64,000 nucleotides of DNA. It comes from Herbidospora solisilvae (lineage in GTDB: Bacteria; Actinomycetota; Actinomycetes; Streptosporangiales; Streptosporangiaceae). This document shows, one piece after another, positions 33,334-40,392 of the stretch (position 1 is the stretch's first letter; every line of letters begins with the position of its first letter). Location: the NCBI RefSeq assembly GCF_009901565.1, contig NZ_WXEW01000005.1:434001-498000 (forward strand), in the 5' to 3' direction. The notes below the pieces were generated by a model, which saw only the letters and a list, made by a program, of their open reading frames with translations, made no database searches and was not told where the DNA came from. The position numbers and the translations under genes were made by a program.

Positions 33334-34527
33334 TCACATGCGCTGAACCGACTTGTGAGTCATGGCGCCGTAGGCGAGAGACACCACGACGACCAGCACG
33401 GGAAAGGCGATTCCGGCCAGCAGGCCGGTGCTCAGCCCCCCGCCGGTCGCGTCCGCCACGGCGCCCGTGGTCCACGGTCCGACCGCCGCGCCGAGGTCGC
33501 CGAAGACGGCCAGCACGCCGAACATCGCCGCGCCGCCGAGCGGGAACCGCGCCGACGCCAGGCTGAAGGTGCCCGGCCAGAGCAGGCTCACCGCGAACCC
33601 GCAGAGCGCGCAGCCCACGAAGGCCAGCACGGGGTTGGACGACAGGCTCGCGAGCAGGTAGCAGAGCGTCGCCAGCGCGCCCGAGAAGACCATCGCCGGC
33701 ACCAGGGGGATCTTCTCCCCGAACAACCCGTAGATGATGCGCCCGACGCCCATCAGCACCGCGAAGAGGCACGGCCCGGCCAGGTCGCCCCAGACCTTCG
33801 AGGCCCCGAGCCCTTCCTCGGCGAACAACGACGACCACTGCGACATCGTCAGCTCCGACGCGCCCGCCGCCAGCATCAGCACCATGGCGGCGATGAACGC
33901 GGGCGTCCGGAACAGCGACATGAGCGAGGTGCGGTGCGCGTCGGGCACGGTCTCGGGCATCGGCACCCGCAGGAACGCCACCAGGTTCGCCAGCGGCACC
34001 AGCGCCCAGATCAGCGGCAGCACGTACCAGGCCTCGCGGCCGATCCCGGCCAGCAGCAGGGTCGACCCAGCGACCACCGCCACCTGTCCCCAGCAGTAGA
34101 AGGAGTGCAGCAGGCTCATCGCCGCCGCCTTGCCCTCCTGGGGCGCGGGCAGCGCGTCCACGACCGGGCTGACCAGCACCTCCAGCAACCCGCCGCCGAT
34201 GGCGTAGACGACCACCGCGACGCACAACCCGATGTACGGCGTCGGCGCGACGAACGGCGCCACCGCGAGCAGCACCAGCCCGGCCGCCGACATCACGTGG
34301 GCCAGCACGAGCGGCCCCCGGTAGCCGAGCCGGTCGACGTAGCGCACCGCGATGACGTCGGTCAGCAACTGGGCGCCGAAGTTGAGCAGCACCAGACGTC
34401 CGAGCATTTCGAGCGGCAGCCCGTAGGCGGTCTGGAACACGATGAACAGCAGAGGGGCCAGGTTGTTCACGATGGCCTGGGTGACGTAGCCGGTGTAGCA
34501 GGCCCAGCGCGTAGCCGTGTAGGACAC
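33334..34527 (-). CDS. MFS transporter (sugar/FucP-like)
   Basis: A 397-residue, about 12-helix MFS protein. Features are YTGYVTQAIVNNLAPLLFIV at the first helix, IAVRYVDRLGYRGPLVLAH as the loop 2-3 motif, and FGDLGAAVGPWTTGAVADAT in the C-terminal half, resembling FucP-type sugar carriers. The GTG at 34527 is preferred because GGAGGG lies six bases upstream; a GTG at 34557 would put that site inside the gene. It ends just upstream of the arabinose operon promoter, on the same strand, and may carry a related sugar; this is only positional. Confidence 0.82.
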   Translation of the reverse strand: MSYTATRWACYTGYVTQAIVNNLAPLLFIVFQTAYGLPLEMLGRLVLLNFGAQLLTDVIAVRYVDRLGYRGPLVLAHVMSAAGLVLLAVAPFVAPTPYIGLCVAVVVYAIGGGLLEVLVSPVVDALPAPQEGKAAAMSLLHSFYCWGQVAVVAGSTLLLAGIGREAWYVLPLIWALVPLANLVAFLRVPMPETVPDAHRTSLMSLFRTPAFIAAMVLMLAAGASELTMSQWSSLFAEEGLGASKVWGDLAGPCLFAVLMGVGRIIYGLFGEKIPLVPAMVFSGALATLCYLLASLSSNPVLAFVGCALCGFAVSLLWPGTFSLASARFPLGGAAMFGVLAVFGDLGAAVGPWTTGAVADATGGGLSTGLLAGIAFPVLVVVVSLAYGAMTHKSVQRM

Positions 34528-34590
34528 CCGAAACCCTCCGAAGGCGACAGAAATCACCCGATGTTAGTGGAAGGTTCCGGGTACGCAGAA

Positions 34591-34622
34591 GGGCCGCGCA
34601 CCCCCGAAGGGATACGCGGCCC
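34591..34622 (-). terminator. Terminator hairpin after collagen-like gene
   Basis: GGGCCGCG (34591-34598) and CGCGGCCC (34615-34622) form an exact 8-bp stem, with a further CCC/GGG pairing inside the loop. On the transcribed strand TTCTG follows. It lies 43 bases after the stop of the collagen-like gene. Confidence 0.6.
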
Positions 34623-34665
34623 CCTGGCCTTCAGCCGTCAGCTCTCATGAACCCAAGTCGGAGAC

Positions 34666-36744
34666 TCAGGTGGCCATGCGGAGCGGAGGCGTCTGGTTGG
34701 TCCACGCGGTGCAGTTCGCCGGGTAGGCCGGCGGACCCAGCGGGTCACCAGGAGCGAAGTAGCCCCCGACGACCGGGACGGGCAGACCGACGGTGCAGAT
34801 CGTCCGGTGAATGTCACCGGTGGTGGTCTGAACCGAGATGTGCAGGTACGGGATCAGAGCGTCGATGATGACCTCTGACGACACCGACTGCACGTTGGCC
34901 GGGTAGCCGGGCAGCCCGGACAGGTTGTGCCACATCGGCGTCGTCCGCGGGTCGCGGATCCACGTCTCGCCGTTGGGCCGGACCGACACCTGGAGGGTGT
35001 CCAGGAGCAGCGGCGACAGCGAAATCGCGGTCCCCGCCCCAGGTCCCGCCGGACCCTGCGGACCGGCCGGACCTGCCGGACCCTGCGGACCGGCGGGGCC
35101 GGTCGCGCCGGTCGCACCGGTGGCACCGGTCGCGCCGGTCGCACCCGCCGGACCAGCAGGACCAGCCGGGCCCGCGGGTCCAACCAGACCCTGGGGGCCC
35201 GCCGGACCGGCCGGGCCGGTCGGACCTTCCGGACCAACCGGGCCCACAGGTCCGGTCAGACCCTGGGGACCCGCCGGACCGGCCGGGCCGGTCTCACCGG
35301 GAGCACCCGCCGGGCCACCCGGGCCCGCGGGCCCGATCGGACCCTGGGGGCCCGCCGGACCGGCCGGGCCGGTCGCACCAGGCGTGCCGGGCGTACCCTG
35401 CGGTCCAGCGGGGCCCGCCGGACCGGTGGCACCCTCCGGACCCGCCGGACCCACAGGTCCGACCGGGCCGACCGGGCCGACCGGGCCGATCAGACCCGTC
35501 TCACCGATCGGACCCTGGGGACCGACCGGACCCTGCGGTCCAGCCGGGCCCGAGGGGCCCGCCGGGCCCTGGGCACCGTTCGTCCCCGCAGGACCCTGAG
35601 GTCCAGCCGGGCCCGCGGGGCCCTGAGGACCCTGCGGTCCAACCGGGCCGGCCGGGCCACCCGCCGGTCCCGCCGGACCCTGCGGACCGACCGGACCCGA
35701 AGGTCCGAACGGGCCACGGGGCCCCATCGGTCCCATCGGGCCACGCGGACCCATCGGGCCACGCGGGCCGCGGATGATGACGGGCTTCTTCCAGCGCGGG
35801 TCGTCGTGCCACCCCGCCACACTCTGTGCCCGCATCGGGGCCGTGGAGTTGACGGGCACGTTAGGGTTTTGGGCCCCCTGCTGAGTGCCGGGAACCAGCG
35901 CGCCCTGGTCGCCCTGCGGACCCTGCGGCGTGGCGACCTGCGGCTGCGGCTGCTGCGGCTGCTGGTTGTCGTCCCAGTCGCCCTGCCGGTTGTCGTCCCA
36001 GTCACCCTGCTGGTTGTTGTCCCAGCCGCCCTGCTGGTTGTTGTCCCAGCCGTTCGGCTCGTTGTCCCAGCCGCGGTCGTTGTTGTCGTCCCAGCCGCGG
36101 TCGTGGTGGCCGTGGTGGCCGTGCTCGTGGTGACCGTGCTCGTGGTGGCCGTGGTGGTGGCCGTGGTGGTCTTCCTCTTCGTGGTGGTGGCGGTGCTTCT
36201 TCTTGTGGTGCTTGTGGTGCTCTTCGAAGCGGTGGTGGTCCCGGCGGTGGTGGTGCCGCTCGTGCACGTGGTGGTGGTGGTTGCAGCGGTCGTGGAAGCC
36301 GTGGCCCCAGTCGCCGTCGCCGCCCCAGCCACCGGTCGCGCCCCAGCCGCCCTCGTCGTCGCTCCAGCCGCCGCCGTCGCCGTCCCAGCCGTGGTGGCCG
36401 TGGTGGCCGTGGTGGTGGCCGTCGTCACAGTGGTGGTGCGAACGGTGGACGAAGTGCTGGCGGTGGTGACGGTGGAAGAAGCGGTGGTGCCTGTGGTGGT
36501 GGTGGCGGAAGCGCTTGATCACCTTGATCTTGACGCGCTTCAGCGGCCGCTTCTCCTTGTACTTCCAGTCGACCCAGCCGATGTTGTCGCTGAGCATGCT
36601 CGCGCCGGTGCCGACGGAGCTGGTGGCGCTGACGCCGGTGGCGCCGGTGAGAACCAGGCCGCTCGCCGCCACGGCGACGGCGAGCGCCTTGGCGCCGCGG
36701 ACGGCGCGGCGACCGAGCTCGCGCCCTTTATCCTGAAAAGTCAT
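34666..36744 (-). CDS. Secreted collagen-like protein with extreme His-rich domain
   Basis: A 692-residue modular protein of unknown function. Residues 1-40 form a Sec-type signal ([19 protein letters not shown], probable cleavage after VSA). Residues about 78-217 hold 56 histidines in 140 residues, in clusters separated by Arg/Lys, Glu/Asp and Gly. A short block of WDNNQQG/WDDNRQG repeats follows, then about 80 Gly-X-Y triplets (about 326-569, rich in [11 protein letters not shown] and GATGATG). A compact C-terminal domain of about 120 residues has two cysteines. Lysine is absent from the triplets. The His-rich part should bind transition metals (Zn, Ni, Cu); the collagen part should trimerise. 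No operon partner is obvious; the nearest gene upstream is also minus. Confidence 0.85.
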   Translation of the reverse strand: MTFQDKGRELGRRAVRGAKALAVAVAASGLVLTGATGVSATSSVGTGASMLSDNIGWVDWKYKEKRPLKRVKIKVIKRFRHHHHRHHRFFHRHHRQHFVHRSHHHCDDGHHHGHHGHHGWDGDGGGWSDDEGGWGATGGWGGDGDWGHGFHDRCNHHHHVHERHHHRRDHHRFEEHHKHHKKKHRHHHEEEDHHGHHHGHHEHGHHEHGHHGHHDRGWDDNNDRGWDNEPNGWDNNQQGGWDNNQQGDWDDNRQGDWDDNQQPQQPQPQVATPQGPQGDQGALVPGTQQGAQNPNVPVNSTAPMRAQSVAGWHDDPRWKKPVIIRGPRGPMGPRGPMGPMGPRGPFGPSGPVGPQGPAGPAGGPAGPVGPQGPQGPAGPAGPQGPAGTNGAQGPAGPSGPAGPQGPVGPQGPIGETGLIGPVGPVGPVGPVGPAGPEGATGPAGPAGPQGTPGTPGATGPAGPAGPQGPIGPAGPGGPAGAPGETGPAGPAGPQGLTGPVGPVGPEGPTGPAGPAGPQGLVGPAGPAGPAGPAGATGATGATGATGATGPAGPQGPAGPAGPQGPAGPGAGTAISLSPLLLDTLQVSVRPNGETWIRDPRTTPMWHNLSGLPGYPANVQSVSSEVIIDALIPYLHISVQTTTGDIHRTICTVGLPVPVVGGYFAPGDPLGPPAYPANCTAWTNQTPPLRMAT

Positions 36745-36758
36745 GTCAGTCCATGCTC

Positions 36759-36831
36759 TTTGGTACGTGCATCCGAATTACGGGACCTGAATTGATTCCG
36801 TAATGTTGAGTAGGGTGCCCGGCGTACCAAA
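36759..36831. promoter_or_regulatory. Nested inverted repeats upstream of collagen-like gene
   Basis: TTTGGTACG (36759-36767) pairs with CGTACCAAA (36823-36831), enclosing ATTACGG (36777-36783) and CCGTAAT (36798-36804). Both are exact. The area is AT-rich and directly precedes the start at 36744. It may be a double operator or a structured leader, and may affect both neighbouring minus-strand genes. Confidence 0.5.
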
Positions 36832-36872
36832 AAGCGAAAAGCTGGACATAGCTAACTAACGTAAACGACTTT

Positions 36873-37241
36873 CTATTGCGCAGGAAAAGCGCCGACGTTC
36901 TGACATGAGAGGACGTTCGTCATCGTCTCGCGGACTTCGCTGGCCGGATCGCTCAAATCCTCGGCCGTGACCCCCCTGAGCGCCGTCCGCAGACGCGTCA
37001 GATCGGCGGTGAGCACGGGGTTCGCGCGATCGGACACGTCGCTGAGGCGACCGGCCACCAGGCCGTCGATGGTGTTGAGCGTGTCGACGAGATTCGGACT
37101 TTTCGGATCAATCTTCTGAATCTGGGCGACGATTTCGACGGCGGCTTCGCAGGGTGTCCGGCTATCTGTCCAAAACAGGACGTATAACCCCAGGCCCGAC
37201 ATGACTAATATGACGGAAATTGCGACGGCGACGCGGGGCAT
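36873..37241 (-). CDS. Small membrane-anchored or secreted hypothetical protein
   Basis: A 122-residue protein with one N-terminal hydrophobic segment (VAVAISVILVMSGLGLYVLF) acting as anchor or uncleaved signal. The remaining 100 residues are helical and soluble (AAVEIVAQIQKIDPKSPNLV, LTRLRTALRGVTAEDLSDPA), with one Cys just after the anchor (TPCEAA) and one near the C-terminus (LSCQNVG) that may pair. ATG 37241 has GGAG five bases upstream. It lies upstream of the collagen-like gene on the same strand but is separated by 128 bases with dyads. Unknown family. Confidence 0.65.
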   Translation of the reverse strand: MPRVAVAISVILVMSGLGLYVLFWTDSRTPCEAAVEIVAQIQKIDPKSPNLVDTLNTIDGLVAGRLSDVSDRANPVLTADLTRLRTALRGVTAEDLSDPASEVRETMTNVLSCQNVGAFPAQ

Positions 37242-37430
37242 GGGCACTCCGAATGACGAGGGAACACGCCACAGGATGCCGTGAATAGGGGAAAGGTTGT
37301 CTTCCCATGACGAATACGTTGGAGTTCCTGGAATTGCCCCTGCCGACATTTCCGGATTTGTCGTGACGTAACGGCTTGACCTGGAGCGCGGTCCAGCACC
37401 CACACTCGGTCGCGACGACGGGAGGAACAC

Positions 37431-38417
37431 ATGAGATACCGCACGATCGGCACCACGCCCGCGACCCGGCGCGAGGTGAGCGTGTTGTCGCTGGGGGCGA
37501 TGCTGTTCGGCTCGGTGACCGACGAGGCGACCAGTTTCGCGATCCTCGACCGGTTCGTGGAGGCGGGCGGCACCTTCATCGACACCTCGGGCAACTACGC
37601 CTTCTGGACCGACGGGAGCCAGGGCGGCCACAGCGAGGAACTGATCGGCCGCTGGCGCAGGTCGCGGGGGGTGGGCGACGAGATCGTGATCGCCACCAAG
37701 GTCGGCGCCCGGCCGCTGGCCCCCGGCACGAGCTACACCGACAACGCCGAGGGGCTGTCGGCGAAGGTGATCCGCGAGTCGGCCGAACGCAGCATGGAGC
37801 GGATGGGCCTCGACCGGATCGACGTCCTCTACTCGCACATCGAGGACCACCGCACCCCGGTCGAGGAGACCGTCGAGGGCTTCGCCGCCCTGGTCGCCGA
37901 GGGGCTGGTCGGCATGCTCGGCGTCAGCAACCACGCCGCCTGGCGGGTCGAGCGGGCCCGCGCCCTGGCCAGGCAGCGGGGGCTGCCCGGCTACGAGATC
38001 CTCCAGTACGCCCACAGTTACGTCCGCCCCCGGGTGGACATCCCCGACGCGCTGTTCCGCGACGGCAACCTCGGGGCGGCGGGGCCCGACCTGGTGACGT
38101 ACATGAGGGAGGAGCGGGAGCTCGTGCTGGTGGCCTACTCGCCGCTGATGTCGGGCCGCTACACGCGGACCGACAAGGAGTTCCCGCCCGAGTTCCGGCA
38201 CCCCGGCACGGAGGCCCGGCTCGCGAAGGTCCGCGAGATCGCCACCGAGACCGGGGCGACCGCGAACCAGGTCGTGCTGGCCTGGCAGATGGGGCACGAG
38301 GTGCCGATCATCCCGCTGGCGGGCGCCTCGTCGGTGGCCCAGCTGGAGGAGAACCTGGCGGCCGTCGACCTGGTGCTGACGGCAGAGCAGCGGGCGGCGC
38401 TCGACGCGACCCACTAG
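37431..38417 (+). CDS. Aldo/keto reductase
   Basis: A 328-residue AKR-fold NADPH oxidoreductase. The catalytic tetrad is visible: Asp and Tyr in GGTFIDTSGNYAFW, Lys in IVIATKVGARPL and His in VLYSHIEDHRTPVEE. The cofactor end is PIIPLAGASSVAQLEENLAA. It resembles the YajO/Gfo-type group acting on aldehydes or sugars; substrate unknown. ATG 37431 follows a GGAGGAAC site. The DHFR-like gene starts 13 bases after its stop, so the two are probably co-transcribed. Confidence 0.88.
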   Translation: MRYRTIGTTPATRREVSVLSLGAMLFGSVTDEATSFAILDRFVEAGGTFIDTSGNYAFWTDGSQGGHSEELIGRWRRSRGVGDEIVIATKVGARPLAPGTSYTDNAEGLSAKVIRESAERSMERMGLDRIDVLYSHIEDHRTPVEETVEGFAALVAEGLVGMLGVSNHAAWRVERARALARQRGLPGYEILQYAHSYVRPRVDIPDALFRDGNLGAAGPDLVTYMREERELVLVAYSPLMSGRYTRTDKEFPPEFRHPGTEARLAKVREIATETGATANQVVLAWQMGHEVPIIPLAGASSVAQLEENLAAVDLVLTAEQRAALDATH

Positions 38418-38430
38418 CTAGCCTGGGGGA

Positions 38431-39000
38431 ATGCGCAAGATCATGATCACCTCGGCGGTGTCGCTCGACGGCTACATGGAAGGGCCGGGCCGGGACATCT
38501 CCTGGCACCGGGTGGACGCCGAGCTGCACCGCCACCTCAACGAACTGCTCGCTCCGCTGAGCGCCTTCATCGACGGGCGGGTCACCCACCAGCTGATGGC
38601 CGACTACTGGCCGACCGCCGCCGACGACCCGGCGGCCTCCCGGGAGGTCGCCGACTTCGCCGAGATCTGGCTCTCCAAGAAGAAGTACGTCTTCTCCCGC
38701 ACCCTGGAGGAGAGCCGCTGGAACACCGAGGTGGTGCGGAAGTTCGACCCCGAGTGGGTCAGGGAGCTGAAGGCCACCTCGGGAGCCGGCATGGCGGTCG
38801 GCGGGGCGAACCTGATGGCGCAGTTCATGCGCCACGACTTGATCGACGAATACCGGCTCTACCTCAACCCGGTCGTCGTCGGGGGCGGCACCCCGCTGTT
38901 CCCGCCCGGCCTCACGATGGACCTGCGGCTGATCGAGACGCGGCCGTTCGGCCAGGGGGTGGTCGAGCTGACCTACCGGCCGGGCCCGAACAGGTCGTAG
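38431..39000 (+). CDS. Dihydrofolate reductase-family protein (RibD C-terminal fold)
   Basis: A 189-residue paralogue of the protein at 12109-12678. It begins MRKIMITSAVSLDGYMEGPG and has AFIDGRVTHQLMADYWP, GMAVGGANLMAQFMRHDLID and YLNPVVVGGGTPLFPPG. Probably an NADPH-dependent reductase of unknown substrate. Starts 13 bases after the aldo/keto reductase. Its last 28 bases overlap the convergent DHA2 transporter gene. Confidence 0.85.
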   Translation: MRKIMITSAVSLDGYMEGPGRDISWHRVDAELHRHLNELLAPLSAFIDGRVTHQLMADYWPTAADDPAASREVADFAEIWLSKKKYVFSRTLEESRWNTEVVRKFDPEWVRELKATSGAGMAVGGANLMAQFMRHDLIDEYRLYLNPVVVGGGTPLFPPGLTMDLRLIETRPFGQGVVELTYRPGPNRS

Positions 39001-40364
39001 AGGGCGACGAGCAGCGCGGCCGCCACGAAGCCGGCCGAGGTGAGCATGGCGATCTGGAAGCTCTCCGCCCAGTCGCCGCGCGAGCTCGCCAGGTGGGCGA
39101 AGTAGACCGCGCCGACGCCCGCGATCCCGGCCGCCGACCCGATCCGCTGCCAGGTCTGCAGCACGCCCCCCGCGCTGCCCGCCCGCCTGACCGGCACGTG
39201 GCTGAGCGTGAGGGTCTGGTTGGGCGAGATGACGAGCCCGCTGCCGATGCCCGACAGCAGCAGCGGCCCGGCCGCCGCCCATCCGGCGTGCCGCCCGGGG
39301 ACCTCGTGCACGGCCAGCATCGTGGCCACGAACCCGACGGCCACGATGAACAGCCCCCACGCGACCATGGCCCGGCCGTAGCGGTGCACCAGCCGCCCGC
39401 TGACCCCCGAGGCGATGCCCGAGCCGATCGCGAACGGGACCGAGGCGATGCCGGCCATCAGCGCCGAATACCCCAGGCCGTTCTGCAGGAACAGGGTGAA
39501 CACGAAGAAGATCGCGGTGAACCCGGCGAAGTAGAGCACGCCGATCAGCCCGCCGAGGGTGAACGCCCGCGACCGGAACAGGTCCATGTGGACCAGCGGC
39601 TCGATCCGCCGGGCCGCCCGCAGCTCCCACCACCCGAACCCGGCCAGCACGGCCATCCCGGCCGGGACCAGCAGCCACTTCGCCCCGCCCGGCCACTGCT
39701 GGTTCTGCAGGAACGGCAGCAGGACCAGCAGCAGCCCGGTGGCCAGCAGCAGCACGCCGACCGGGTCGAAGCCGGGCTTCAGCGTGCGGCGCAGGTTCTC
39801 GGCGGGCAGCATGCGCAGCGCGAAGGGCAACGACAGCAGGCCGATCGGCAGGTTGACGTAGAAGACCCAGCGCCAGCCGTTCTCCTCGCCGAAGATCTGG
39901 ATCAGCACACCGCCCAGCAGCGGGCCGACGGCGGTGGACAGGCCGATCACCGCGCCGAGGTAGCCGAAGGCCCGGCCGCGCTCCGACCCCTGGAACATCT
40001 CCTGGATGTAGCCGCTGACCTGCGGCATCATCAGGGCTCCCGCGGCCCCCTGCACCAGCCGGGCGATGATCAGCCACCACTCGTTCTGGGCCGCGCCGCA
40101 GGCCGCGCTCGCGGCGGTGAACAACACGACGCCCCACATGAACACCGCCCGGCGGCTGCGCGCGTCGCCCAGCCGCCCGCCGGGGATGAGGGCGAGGCCG
40201 AAGGTGAGGGCGTATCCGGAGACCACCCACTGGAGGCCGCTGTCGCTGGCGCCGATCCCCGCCTGGATGTCGGGGAGCGCGACGTTGACGATCGAGACGT
40301 CCAGCAGCGTCATGAACGCCGGGACGAGACAGACGGCCAGTGCGCGCCAGCGACGGGGATTCAT
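38973..40364 (-). CDS. DHA2-family MFS drug efflux transporter
   Basis: A 463-residue, 14-helix drug:H+ antiporter. The EmrB/QacA signatures are present: FMTLLDVSIVNVALPDIQAG in helix 1 (motif D1), GGRLGDARSRRAVFMWG (motif A) and QGAAGALMMPQ followed by AFGYLGAVIGLSTAVGPLLG (motif C). The substrate is unknown, probably amphipathic toxicants. ATG 40364 lies 28 bases after the stop of the kinase-aminotransferase fusion on the same strand, suggesting co-transcription. Confidence 0.9.
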   Translation of the reverse strand: MNPRRWRALAVCLVPAFMTLLDVSIVNVALPDIQAGIGASDSGLQWVVSGYALTFGLALIPGGRLGDARSRRAVFMWGVVLFTAASAACGAAQNEWWLIIARLVQGAAGALMMPQVSGYIQEMFQGSERGRAFGYLGAVIGLSTAVGPLLGGVLIQIFGEENGWRWVFYVNLPIGLLSLPFALRMLPAENLRRTLKPGFDPVGVLLLATGLLLVLLPFLQNQQWPGGAKWLLVPAGMAVLAGFGWWELRAARRIEPLVHMDLFRSRAFTLGGLIGVLYFAGFTAIFFVFTLFLQNGLGYSALMAGIASVPFAIGSGIASGVSGRLVHRYGRAMVAWGLFIVAVGFVATMLAVHEVPGRHAGWAAAGPLLLSGIGSGLVISPNQTLTLSHVPVRRAGSAGGVLQTWQRIGSAAGIAGVGAVYFAHLASSRGDWAESFQIAMLTSAGFVAAALLVALYDLFGPGR

Positions 40365-40392
40365 ACCCCGTCCAGTGCCCCTGCCAGGGGAT

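Noticed and set aside
35040-35770. Tandem DNA repeats or a CRISPR-like array
   Set aside because: The periodicity is nine bases and multiples, explained by Gly-X-Y codons of the collagen-like gene. There are no spacers or conserved long repeats.
37242-38414. A long minus-strand extension of the 122-residue protein gene
   Set aside because: It runs antisense through the aldo/keto reductase gene and lacks protein-like composition. The ATG at 37241 has GGAG and starts a normal membrane anchor.
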